Shown: one piece after another, positions 18,089 through 26,047 of the stretch | Layout of the letters: the number at the start of each line of letters is the position of its first letter | Numbering within the stretch: the first letter of the stretch is position 1 | The notes under the pieces: model-generated | The model's database searches: none | What the model was told of the DNA's origin: nothing | What the model saw: only the letters and a program-made list of their open reading frames with translations | DNA from: Caballeronia humi | GTDB taxonomy: Bacteria > Pseudomonadota > Gammaproteobacteria > Burkholderiales > Burkholderiaceae | Length of the DNA stretch: 64,000 nucleotides | Direction: 5' to 3' | NCBI RefSeq assembly: GCF_001544475.1 | Contig: NZ_FCNW02000008.1 | Location: 114,029 to 178,028, forward strand | Program-made: the position numbers and the translations under genes

Positions 18089-18406
18089 TCATTCCACCTT
18101 GATCTGGATTTCTTCACCGGCGAGCCGCACTGAATACATCCTCAGGTCGCGGCCACCGGGCTCTTTCAAGCATTTGCCGGTCGGGATGTGAAACACGGCC
18201 TCGTGCAGCGGACATTCGACGGTGTCCCCGTCGATGAAGCCCTGCGTCAGCAGCGCATACGCATGCGGACAGACGTTTTCGAGCGCGTACACGTCGTCGC
18301 CCACTTTGTAGATCCCGACTTCCACGCCGTCGTCGAACTTGAATTCGATCGGAGCGTCTTCCGACAAGTCACCGGCATGTCCGGCGCAGCGCCATTGTTC
18401 AGACAT
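18089..18406 (-). CDS. Rieske-type [2Fe-2S] ferredoxin
   Basis: 105 aa, the usual size for a BphA3/CarAc-like ferredoxin. The cluster ligands are Cys46, His48, Cys65 and His68 (NVCPHAYALL and VECPLHEAVF). It should carry electrons from the reductase at 6655-7884 to the oxygenase at 16684-17739. It is the first gene of the 14-gene operon, starting 62 bp downstream of the end of a perfect TATAAT -10 element. Confidence 0.92.
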   Translation of the reverse strand: MSEQWRCAGHAGDLSEDAPIEFKFDDGVEVGIYKVGDDVYALENVCPHAYALLTQGFIDGDTVECPLHEAVFHIPTGKCLKEPGGRDLRMYSVRLAGEEIQIKVE

Positions 18407-18434
18407 CTTTTTACCCTTCCTCTGGTTCGACTAT

Positions 18435-18497
18435 GTTCCATCTAAGGAACGATAGTTTATGTATGGGCATTATAGGAGTCGTTTCGCTGGAAAAAAA
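18435..18497 (-). promoter_or_regulatory. Putative promoter and operator of the oxygenase operon
   Basis: On the minus strand: TTTTTT (18497-18492), a 17-bp spacer, then TATAAT (18474-18469). Eighteen bases further lies the imperfect palindrome GTTCCTTAGATGGAAC (18450-18435). The operator would sit just downstream of the transcription start, where a bound repressor would block transcription. The layout is repeated at the porin promoter. Confidence 0.6.
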
Positions 18498-18670
18498 TAG
18501 AAACTTGGCGGCTAGGTGAAAACACCGACGCCGAGCCCTGAAAATGTCCCGCCGATAGCCGTCGCGCAGCACCGTTGCGGTGCTCACAGCCATATTCCGT
18601 ATGGCTCCGCTGGATATTGCGCGCCCGGTCACACGTCGTTTTTACCGCTCGACCGCCTCTCAAAATTTTA

Positions 18671-18733
18671 TTTTTTCTCGCATTCTGTCTCACTATACTT
18701 TCCATAGGCAGCACATCTAACCATATATGGAAC
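18671..18733 (+). promoter_or_regulatory. Putative promoter and operator of the porin gene
   Basis: On the plus strand: TTTTTT (18671-18676), a 17-bp spacer, then TATACT (18694-18699). Eighteen bases further lies TAACCATATATGGAAC (18718-18733), containing the perfect palindrome CCATATATGG. It matches the operon's operator at 11 of 16 positions, including the whole ATGGAAC end, and sits at exactly the same distance from the -10. Confidence 0.6.
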
Positions 18734-18849
18734 AGAAAAGACGATGACTGTCAGGCGCGGATGCAGGCGATCTACGCGAGGAGAAAAGGGGCATTGGAGC
18801 GGCGGGAGCAGGTTCCGCCGATGTGAAAGACGGGCTAGGAGAACAAAGG

Positions 18850-19923
18850 GTGAAGCACATCATCGCAGCCGGGCTGATCGGGGCCGGCATTGCATCGGGC
18901 GCATCGGCGCAAAGCAGCGTGACGCTGTATGGCAGTCTGGATGCCGGCGTCGCGTACATCAACAACGCGGGCGGCCATCCGAAGTGGATCCAGGAACAGG
19001 GCAACATGCAGCCCGACCGCTGGGGCCTGCGGATCGTCGAGGATCTCGGGGGCGGCTACAAAACGGTCGCGCAACTGGAGAACGGCTTCTACACGAACAC
19101 CGGCAACTTCGCGAAAGCCGGCACGCTGTGGAACCGGCAGGCGTACGTGGGCTTGAGCCGCGACGACATCGGCACGCTGACCTTCGGCCATCAGACACCG
19201 TTCAGCTTCGACATGCTCGGACCGCTTTCCACCGCCTATCTCGCGGCGAGCTGGTACGCGTTCCACCCGGGCAACATCGACGCGCTTGCGGATACCGGCG
19301 TCGTGCCCTATGACAACTCGGCCAAATTCCGCTCGGCGAGTTTCGGCGGCTTCACGTTCGGCGCGATGATGGGCCTCGGCAACACGACGGACTTCTCGTT
19401 CGGCAAGACGCTCGGCTTCGGCGTGACGTATCAGAACGGTCCGTTCAAGGCGGCAGCGACCTATTCGGACGAACACAACCGCACGCCCGCAATCGTGACG
19501 ACCGGCATTACCACGTTCCAGGGTCAGTCCGCCGCGACCTACGTCGCCGACAAGCTGCAGAACATGGGCGCGGGCGTGTCATACGAAATCGGCAACGTAG
19601 TCGTGCACGGGCTTTATACGCGCGTGAAGCTGGAATCGAACGGCTTTTCGAGCACGTATCAGACCTACGACGCCGGCGCGACCTACAAGATGATCCCGAC
19701 GAACTGGATCGCAGGCGGTGCCGCGACGACGACCTTCGACGGCAAGCGCTGGACGCAGTTCGAGATCGGCGACATCTACCTGCTCTCGAAGTCGACGCAG
19801 CTCTATGTGAACGCGCTTTACGAGCATGGGTCGTCGGGCGCGAAGGGCGCGTTCTTCACGGCGGGAGTGTCGAGCACGGCCAATCAGGTGATCGTGCTCG
19901 CAGGGATTCACCACTCGTTCTGA
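18850..19923 (+). CDS. Outer-membrane porin, OmpC-like Burkholderia type
   Basis: 357 aa. The signal peptide MKHIIAAGLIGAGIASGASA is followed by the standard QSSVTLYGSLDAGVAY start of a 16-stranded general porin. The protein ends in a terminal Phe (GIHHSF), as outer-membrane beta-barrels do. GTG at 18850 is taken as start because AGGAG lies eight bases upstream and it gives a normal signal peptide; a GTG at 18823 would add nine residues. Paired promoters with the oxygenase operon suggest it admits that operon's substrate. It converges on the IclR gene at 19944. Confidence 0.92.
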   Translation: MKHIIAAGLIGAGIASGASAQSSVTLYGSLDAGVAYINNAGGHPKWIQEQGNMQPDRWGLRIVEDLGGGYKTVAQLENGFYTNTGNFAKAGTLWNRQAYVGLSRDDIGTLTFGHQTPFSFDMLGPLSTAYLAASWYAFHPGNIDALADTGVVPYDNSAKFRSASFGGFTFGAMMGLGNTTDFSFGKTLGFGVTYQNGPFKAAATYSDEHNRTPAIVTTGITTFQGQSAATYVADKLQNMGAGVSYEIGNVVVHGLYTRVKLESNGFSSTYQTYDAGATYKMIPTNWIAGGAATTTFDGKRWTQFEIGDIYLLSKSTQLYVNALYEHGSSGAKGAFFTAGVSSTANQVIVLAGIHHSF

Positions 19924-19943
19924 GCGTGGACCTTTGAAGCCGC

Positions 19944-20837
19944 TCAGCTCGCCGCTGCCGCGTTGCGGCGCGCGAGCGCGGCGGTGGCGTCGCTCGCGTC
20001 GGGGCGATAGTTGAGGCGCGTCGAGAGTTCGAGCGCCGCGCCGCACACCGCTTCGACGAGCTGGTTTTTTTCGTCTTCCGAAGAACTGATTTCCGAGCGC
20101 GGCACGGTCACGGTGATCGCCGCGACGATCGCACCCATGCGATCCCGCACCGGCGCCGTGACGACCGAAATGCCCCGTTCGAACGATGCCTCGCTCAATC
20201 CGAAGCCGAGCGCCGCACATTCGCGCACGCGTTCGTCGAGTTCTTCGACGGTCGCGGGCGTGCGCTCGGTGAATTGTTCGAGCTTGCCTTCGGGATAGAG
20301 CTGGCGCAGCGCGTCGAGCGTCAGATCGCCCATGAGGACGTGGCCGTGAACCGTCGCGTGCGCGGGCAGCCGCGTGCCGACGTGCACCTTCACCGAGCTG
20401 AACATCGGCTCGTGACTTTGCGACTTCGCAACGAACACGACGTCGCGCTGATCGCGAATCAAGAGGTGCGTCGTCAGGCCGGTCGCGGCACGCAGGCGTT
20501 CGAGGACGGGCGTCGCGAAATCGGTGAGTTCGAGCGAACTCATGTATTCGAAGCCGAGCCGCAGCACCGCGACGCCGAGCCGGAAACTGCGGTCGCCGTT
20601 CACGCGTTCTAGAAAGCCGAGCGCTTCGAGCGTTTGCAGCAGGCGGAACGTAGTCGTGCGCGGAATGCCGATGCGTTTCGACAGTTCGGGCGCGCCGAGC
20701 ACCGGCTCGCGTGCCGAGAATTCGGCGAGGATGCGCAAACCGCGCTCGAGCCCCGGCACGAGGTACGTCGATGAGGACGCGTTGGCGTCGTCGTCGGATG
20801 CTTCGATTCCTTCTTGCGGCTTGTCTTGCTTTGGCAT
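19944..20837 (-). CDS. IclR-family transcriptional regulator (paralog of the one at 13645)
   Basis: 297 aa. HTH segment ELSKRIGIPRTTTFRLLQTLE and effector domain with GISVVTAPVRD. It shares long identical runs with the IclR protein at 13645-14505, such as REPVLGAPELSKR and VLRLGFEY, so the two arose by duplication. It probably binds a similar operator, which makes it a second candidate for control of the oxygenase/porin divergent promoters (inference). Convergent with the porin gene, 20 bp between stops. Confidence 0.9.
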   Translation of the reverse strand: MPKQDKPQEGIEASDDDANASSSTYLVPGLERGLRILAEFSAREPVLGAPELSKRIGIPRTTTFRLLQTLEALGFLERVNGDRSFRLGVAVLRLGFEYMSSLELTDFATPVLERLRAATGLTTHLLIRDQRDVVFVAKSQSHEPMFSSVKVHVGTRLPAHATVHGHVLMGDLTLDALRQLYPEGKLEQFTERTPATVEELDERVRECAALGFGLSEASFERGISVVTAPVRDRMGAIVAAITVTVPRSEISSSEDEKNQLVEAVCGAALELSTRLNYRPDASDATAALARRNAAAAS

Positions 20838-21117
20838 GTCCGGTTATCGCTTTTGATCGATTAGGCGAATCATAGCGCGGCGCAAGGGCGACTTTTCTTC
20901 AAACTCACTGACCGGAATGCGCGTGGAGTTGTAACGTCTTGCGCGCTTTGTCACGTGACATCGTTCTGATGAATGCCGGCGTTGTCGGCCATTGTGGCGC
21001 CACATGCCGTTTTCGATGGACGATTCACGACATTGACGGTGTATGCAGCCTTATGTCTTAGATCTGGCACGACTTGTGCAAGCGTCCCAACCGACCCTTT
21101 CGGACGAACGGCGGAGC

Positions 21118-21984
21118 ATGAACCCGATGACCCCCACCCGGTGCGACGAACCCCCTGCCCGCTGCGCGCCTGACGAAGCCGCGGCGCGCGCCGCGTTATG
21201 CCAGCGCGTGCTCGCCGGACTGCGCGCGGGCGAATTCCGCATGGCGTATCAGGGCATTTACAGCGTCGAGAGCGGTGATCTGGCGCGGCTGGAAGCGCTC
21301 GTCCGGTGGCAACATCCCCAATACGGATTGCTCTTGCCGGGCGCCTTCGCCGATACCTTCGACGATCCCGATGTCGCCGCCGAACTCACCGCCTTCGTGA
21401 TCGATACCGTCTGCCGCGAGCTCGCGCAGTGGCAGCACGACGGCGGCGCGGTGCGGCCGGTCGCGATCAACGTGCCGCCATCGGTCGCCGCGACGCCCGG
21501 CTTCGCGCAGCGTCTGCAGGACGTCTGCCGCGTGCATGGCATCGAGCCGCGCTGCCTCGAAATCGAATTGTCGGAAGGACAGGATCTCGCGCGTTTCCCC
21601 GATCTCCCTAAGGTTGTGAAGCTGTTGCGCAAGCATGGCGTCGGCGTAGCGATGGATGATTTCGGCACCGGCTACGCGTGTCTCGCCGCGCTCTGCCCGA
21701 CCGGTTTCTCGACCGTAAAGGTCGCCAAGGAATTGCTCTCCGCCGTGCCGGCATGCCCTAACGCATGCGCAGTGGTATCGGCGGTCGTCGCGCTGATGAC
21801 ACAGCTTTGCATGACGGTGGTCGTCGAAGGCGTCGAGACGGCGGCGCAGGCGCAATGGCTCGCGCAGTGGCCGCAACTACTCGCACAGGGGTTCTTTCTC
21901 GCGCGGCCATCGTTCGGGATCGAATCGGTTCCAGGCGCGCGCACGCTCGCTCTCGACCACGCACACCGCATGCGCGCTGCATGA
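21118..21984 (+). CDS. Stand-alone EAL-domain protein, c-di-GMP phosphodiesterase
   Basis: 288 aa from the chosen ATG; the start is uncertain, with alternatives at 21043 and 21127. Only an EAL domain is present. The signature residues are intact: EALVRWQHP, Asn in AINVPPSVA, Glu in CLEIELSEG, MDDFGTGYA, Lys in TVKVAKELL, and VVVEGVETAAQAQ. Cyclic di-GMP hydrolysis to pGpG is therefore expected. No sensory or membrane domain is seen, so regulation is probably transcriptional or by a partner. Confidence 0.87.
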   Translation: MNPMTPTRCDEPPARCAPDEAAARAALCQRVLAGLRAGEFRMAYQGIYSVESGDLARLEALVRWQHPQYGLLLPGAFADTFDDPDVAAELTAFVIDTVCRELAQWQHDGGAVRPVAINVPPSVAATPGFAQRLQDVCRVHGIEPRCLEIELSEGQDLARFPDLPKVVKLLRKHGVGVAMDDFGTGYACLAALCPTGFSTVKVAKELLSAVPACPNACAVVSAVVALMTQLCMTVVVEGVETAAQAQWLAQWPQLLAQGFFLARPSFGIESVPGARTLALDHAHRMRAA

Positions 21985-22038
21985 TGCGCGCGTGACCCTT
22001 TCCGTACCTTCTGGCAACCCCTCGTATGCCGGAATGTT

Positions 22039-22070
22039 GCCGGCGTCCGTCTGGGCGTCGGCATTTTTTT
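22039..22070 (+). terminator. Rho-independent terminator after the EAL gene
   Basis: GCCGGCGTCC (22039-22048) pairs with GGGCGTCGGC (22053-22062) at 8 of 10 positions over a 4-nt loop, followed by seven T (22064-22070). Confidence 0.6.
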
Positions 22071-22195
22071 GGCGGCAGCGTCTCTTGAGTCGAGGTAGAT
22101 CGAAACGTGAACCACGAAGCTCGCCAGCATGGCGAGCGCACCGATCGTTTCAAGCAGGGCTGACATGATTCCCTCCCGCAACAGGAGAACATTGA

Positions 22196-22981
22196 TTAGC
22201 GATGCAACCATTGCGGCGCGTAGGTGCGCACAAAAAACGCGATCGTGATGCAGAACGTGACGAGAAGCGTACCCGTGCGCACGATGTTGGCTGGGGCGCG
22301 TCGCCCGAGCAGCGCGCCGCCGTACCCGCCCAGGGCCGCCGCGACCAGCATCACCATCGTCTCGGGCCAATGCACCGCATGCGCGACGATGAACGTACCA
22401 ACCGCTACCGCATTCGCCGCGCTCACGAGCAGCGTGCGGGGCGCGTTCAGGCTCTTGAGATCGCGTGAGTCGAGCAGTCCCCACATCGCTATCATCATGA
22501 TGCCTACCGCGCCGCCGAAGTAGCCGCCATACACGCCGAGCGCAAACTGGATTGCAAGCACGGCCGGTGCGCGGATATGCCAGCGGGCGCGCAGCACTTC
22601 GCCTATTTTGCGCCCGAAAGCGAGCGCGAAACTCGCCAGCAGCAGCAGCCACGGCAACACAAAAGAGAAGGCGGTCGACGAGGTCCGAAGCAGCAACGTC
22701 GCGCCGACAAATCCGCCGATCAGGGTGACGACGAGCAACGCGCGCATCGTCACCGAGCCGACTGGTCCGAGCCCATCCCGATAAGCCCATGCGCTCGCGA
22801 TGCCGCCCGGGAACAGCGCAACCGTGCTCGAAGCGTTCGCCTGAACCGGTGGCACGCCGGCCGCGATAAGCGCGGGCAGGCTGACGAACGAGCCTCCGCC
22901 GGCCAGCGCGTTCATCGCGCCGGCTAGCAGTCCTGCCGCAAAGACCATCATGAGGGAGTGCATGAAAGCGATGCTAGCCAT
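22196..22981 (-). CDS. TauE/SafE-family sulfite/organoanion exporter
   Basis: 261 aa, about eight hydrophobic segments. The paired family repeats are visible as AGAMNALAGGGSFVSLPALIA near the N-terminus and GVYGGYFGGAVGIMMIAMWG in the middle. Family members export sulfite, sulfoacetate or related anions. It is divergent from a LysR gene (23051) with about 70 bp between starts, so it is probably that regulator's target. Start at 22981 or 22963. Confidence 0.85.
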   Translation of the reverse strand: MASIAFMHSLMMVFAAGLLAGAMNALAGGGSFVSLPALIAAGVPPVQANASSTVALFPGGIASAWAYRDGLGPVGSVTMRALLVVTLIGGFVGATLLLRTSSTAFSFVLPWLLLLASFALAFGRKIGEVLRARWHIRAPAVLAIQFALGVYGGYFGGAVGIMMIAMWGLLDSRDLKSLNAPRTLLVSAANAVAVGTFIVAHAVHWPETMVMLVAAALGGYGGALLGRRAPANIVRTGTLLVTFCITIAFFVRTYAPQWLHR

Positions 22982-23050
22982 AGTGCCATGCGCCCGCAAT
23001 CTGGCAATTCCAATGCTAGACTTCGGCGAAACCGAAACCACGGATACGTC

Positions 23051-23929
23051 ATGCGTTTCGATCTCACCGACCTGCGGCTTTTTCTGAGCGTAGTGGAGCA
23101 CGGCAGCCTTACACAAGGCGCGCGGGCGATGCATCTTGCGCTGGCTTCCGTGAGCGAGCGCATCGCGGGAATGGAAGCGGCGCTCGGCGCGCCTTTGCTC
23201 GAACGCAATCGTCGCGGCGTGCGCGCGACGGCGGCGGGCCTTGCGCTCGTGCGACACGCGCGTTCGATCCTGGGCCAGGTCGAACAGATGCGTGGCGAGT
23301 TGCGCACTTACGCGACAGGCCTCAAAGGGCGTATCAAGTTGCTCTCCAATACAGCCGCATTGGCTTCCTTTCTTCCGCCACGGCTCAACCGCTTTCTGGC
23401 CGCTTATCCGGATCTTTCCATCGACCTGGAAGAACGGCCAAGCACGGAGATCGTCCAGGCGCTCGCCGAGGGACGCGCTGACCTTGGCATCGTCGCCGAT
23501 ATCGCGGACCTTGCGAATCTGCAAACACATTTGATCGCGCAGGATCAGCTTGTCGTAGTCGCAAGCGAATCGCATCGTATCGCCAGGCTTGCGTCAGCGG
23601 CGTTCGCGGAGATTCTCGACGAACCTTTTGTCGGACTGTCCGACGCGGCCCTCGAAGCGCATCTTGCCGAACGCGCCTCGCGCCTCGGCCGGCAAATTTT
23701 CTATCGCATCCAGATGCGCAGCATCGATCACGTCGCGATGATGATCGAGACGGGCATCGGGATCGCAATCGTCTCCGAAGCCTCGACGGATACGCTGCGG
23801 CGTCCGGGGCTGGCGATCGTGCCGTTATCGGAACCTTGGGCCGCGAGGCGTCTGCATCTTTGCGCACGCGATTTTTCCGCGCTGACGCCTCATGCGGATT
23901 TGCTCGCGCAGCAGCTATTGCAAACCTGA
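23051..23929 (+). CDS. LysR-family transcriptional regulator
   Basis: 292 aa. HTH segment SLTQGARAMHLALASVSERI near residues 20-40, then a type-2 periplasmic-binding-like effector domain. It resembles the CbbR/CysB-like group members that face TauE/SafE permease genes, as this one does at 22981. Start at 23051 gives the usual MRFDLTDLRLFLSVVE beginning; a longer frame from 22958 would run into the permease start and is rejected. Confidence 0.88.
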   Translation: MRFDLTDLRLFLSVVEHGSLTQGARAMHLALASVSERIAGMEAALGAPLLERNRRGVRATAAGLALVRHARSILGQVEQMRGELRTYATGLKGRIKLLSNTAALASFLPPRLNRFLAAYPDLSIDLEERPSTEIVQALAEGRADLGIVADIADLANLQTHLIAQDQLVVVASESHRIARLASAAFAEILDEPFVGLSDAALEAHLAERASRLGRQIFYRIQMRSIDHVAMMIETGIGIAIVSEASTDTLRRPGLAIVPLSEPWAARRLHLCARDFSALTPHADLLAQQLLQT

Positions 23930-23991
23930 AAACTACGGTGAGCGTTTGAGGCATTGATCAACGCGCTAAAGCATTTCCTGCGATCCGCTTA

Positions 23992-24261
23992 GACACGCCG
24001 AATCAGTCGACGTATCGTGCGAGCGACTTCCGGCAAACGAACGGGCCATCGTTTCGCGTCGTGGTCGATGTCGGCAACTGGGACAACTCTCGCGCAGTGA
24101 ACCTGCCGGGCGAGGCGGGAGATCCGGACAGTCGGCACTATCGCGACCTCGTGTCGATGTGGCTGAAGGGCGAGTACTTCCCGCTGCTCTATTCGCGCGC
24201 AGCAGTCGAGGCAGCTACTGAATCGCGTATTCATCTCGTGCCCGGCACGCAAACGAAATGA
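23992..24261 (+). pseudogene. C-terminal remnant of a penicillin-acylase-family protein
   Basis: About 89 codons with no convincing start. DVGNWDNSRAVNLPGEAGDP followed by SRHYRDLVSMWLKGEYFPLL matches the C-terminal end of the beta-chain of penicillin acylase-family N-terminal-nucleophile hydrolases, proteins of about 700-800 aa. The upstream bases, directly after the LysR gene, carry no trace of the remaining 600 or more residues. The gene has therefore been deleted down to its tail. Confidence 0.75.
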
Positions 24262-24581
24262 TCGTTGCGAACCAGGAATTGAATCCGTAACGTGAGCAAC
24301 GACTCACGTCGATTCGATACTCGGTTTCGCCGGCATCATCAAAGCAAATCCGCATTTCATCGATGTCGAATGATTGCCTGAATCGCGTCACTATCATCAG
24401 TCATTGCACCGCCGAAAACCTTCCGTAAACCATCCGCCCCATACACGGACTCTGCTTTGCGGCACACGCGGCCAGGAAGCATTCTCCTTTTTTCCAAGTC
24501 GCCAAAGAACGGCCTCTGGAAACACACAAGCACGAACCTATACTCGGGGCGTTGCCTCGCTCAAAGGTTTTCCTGAAGCAA
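24262..24581. other. Non-coding stretch with a nested inverted repeat
   Basis: No gene seen. ACGTGAG (24290-24296) and CTCACGT (24303-24309) form a perfect 7-bp inverted repeat with a 6-nt loop, flanked outside by GAATC/GATTC, also inverted. There is no T-run, so a regulatory site is as likely as a terminator. Confidence 0.4.
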
Positions 24582-25718
24582 ATGTTCACGAGCATGACCG
24601 CGCAAGCACGATCCGCCATGCATGCGATGGCCCGAATCCCAGCATCACGAAGACAGTTCCTCGCGTTGCTGTTGAGCGGAGCCGGAAGCGCAGCGCTTGC
24701 CGCATGCGGCGGCGAAAGCCTCGTTGAAGACGCGATCGCGGACACCGATTCTCCCGGTAAAACGACAAAGGAATTTGTTTCGCCTCCGAAGCTCTTCTAT
24801 GGAGTCAACGGTCATATGGCGTGGGGCGAAGGCATCTACTGGATGTTGCCGCCCGCCTGGCAACTCGCTTTGCTCCAGGACCTCGGCGTCACCAACTACC
24901 GCTGCGACGTCGCTGATCACGGCATGGCCGCGTATCTTGCCGCAGCGTTGACGGGACCCTTCGCCGGCAGCGGCATCTCGATCCTTCCTGTCATCAATCC
25001 ACGCTCCGCTCACTGGGACCCCTACAGTTCAGAAGCCGAAGGCTATCTGCTCGGCTATCGCCTGGCCTCGCGCATCACGAAGCCGCTGCAAGGCGTGGTG
25101 ACACACATTGAATGCGGCAACGAACTCGACACGATCGGACTCAAGATCGCAGGCGACGGCAGCCTGACGTCCGACTGGAATCCGGCGCAGTGGCAATCGT
25201 TTCGCGGCGTGATTCACGGCATGATCGCGGGCGTCAAGTCAATCGATCCGACCATCAAGTGCGGCGTCAACGTGGGCATTCCGATGGCTTATCGCGCGCT
25301 GCAAATGCTATGGACAGGCGTATGGCCCGATGGCACCGCGGAGGGTCGATCGGGCGCGGGACAGGTGCGCTGGGACTTCACCACGTATCACTGGTACAAG
25401 AGCTCGGGCAACATTCAATGCGGCGGACGCAACCACGCTTGCGTCGACATCCTGCAGACCCTCAAGGACTCGTTCAACGTCCCGATCTGGCTGACGGAAT
25501 TCGGCTGGTCCGGCAGCATGGACACGCCGCAATCGGCCGCTGATTACGTATTAACAGCGCTCGCGCAATATTGGTCGATCAGGGAAAAGTACAACATCGA
25601 GTCGGTGATGCTGTACTCCGTGATCGATGGGAGCTACGGCCTGATTCAGTCCGACGGCATTACGAAGAACCCCGCGTATGACGCGTACAAAGACTTCATC
25701 GTGGCCAATCCGGTTTAA
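24582..25718 (+). CDS. Tat-exported lipoprotein, putative glycoside hydrolase (copy 1)
   Basis: 378 aa. A twin-arginine signal, ASRRQFLALLLSGAGSAALA, runs into a lipobox (ALAACGG), so it should be a folded-exported lipoprotein. The body is a TIM-barrel-like domain with ECGNELDT, its Asn-Glu pair placing a probable acid/base at Glu181, and IWLTEFGWSG with a probable nucleophile at Glu306. That spacing and order fits clan GH-A glycosidases; the substrate is unknown. Start uncertain: ATG 24582, ATG 24594 or TTG 24552. A close paralog follows at 26048. Confidence 0.75.
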   Translation: MFTSMTAQARSAMHAMARIPASRRQFLALLLSGAGSAALAACGGESLVEDAIADTDSPGKTTKEFVSPPKLFYGVNGHMAWGEGIYWMLPPAWQLALLQDLGVTNYRCDVADHGMAAYLAAALTGPFAGSGISILPVINPRSAHWDPYSSEAEGYLLGYRLASRITKPLQGVVTHIECGNELDTIGLKIAGDGSLTSDWNPAQWQSFRGVIHGMIAGVKSIDPTIKCGVNVGIPMAYRALQMLWTGVWPDGTAEGRSGAGQVRWDFTTYHWYKSSGNIQCGGRNHACVDILQTLKDSFNVPIWLTEFGWSGSMDTPQSAADYVLTALAQYWSIREKYNIESVMLYSVIDGSYGLIQSDGITKNPAYDAYKDFIVANPV

Positions 25719-26047
25719 TTTTTAAGTCTCATCGTTTGAGTAATATATACCGATCTGTTAATTTGTTAAGCGAGTTGATACTTCGTTAATATCGAGTACT
25801 TTTTACTTATCAAAAATCTTTAGGAAAGCCATCACAAAATGATCAAGTAATATATACCTTATTGTATTCCAGCATGCGCAAACGTTTCCCTTATCTTCAT
25901 TCCAAACGAGTAATTTTCTATTCATACGATATGAACTGACATCAATCCACCTATTTCCATTTGTTAGAAATTGTTACGGTGACAGGTAAAAAATAGGAAC
26001 TTATAGTCGATCACGTAAGTTCCTTGAAACCAAATTACCTGATCATC
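25719..26047. other. AT-rich spacer with a 13-bp direct repeat
   Basis: 329 bp, far more AT-rich than its surroundings and without a gene. AGTAATATATACC occurs at 25739-25751 and again at 25846-25858, 107 bp apart. This may be the promoter and control region of the second glycosidase gene; AT-rich DNA of this kind often binds H-NS-type proteins. Confidence 0.5.

Larger units (their letters stand above)
18407..18849. other. Divergent control region between the oxygenase operon and the porin gene
   Basis: This 443-bp non-coding stretch holds two outward-facing promoters, each followed by an operator-like palindrome (listed separately). The middle, about 18500-18660, shows no gene or further clear signal. 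Confidence 0.75.
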
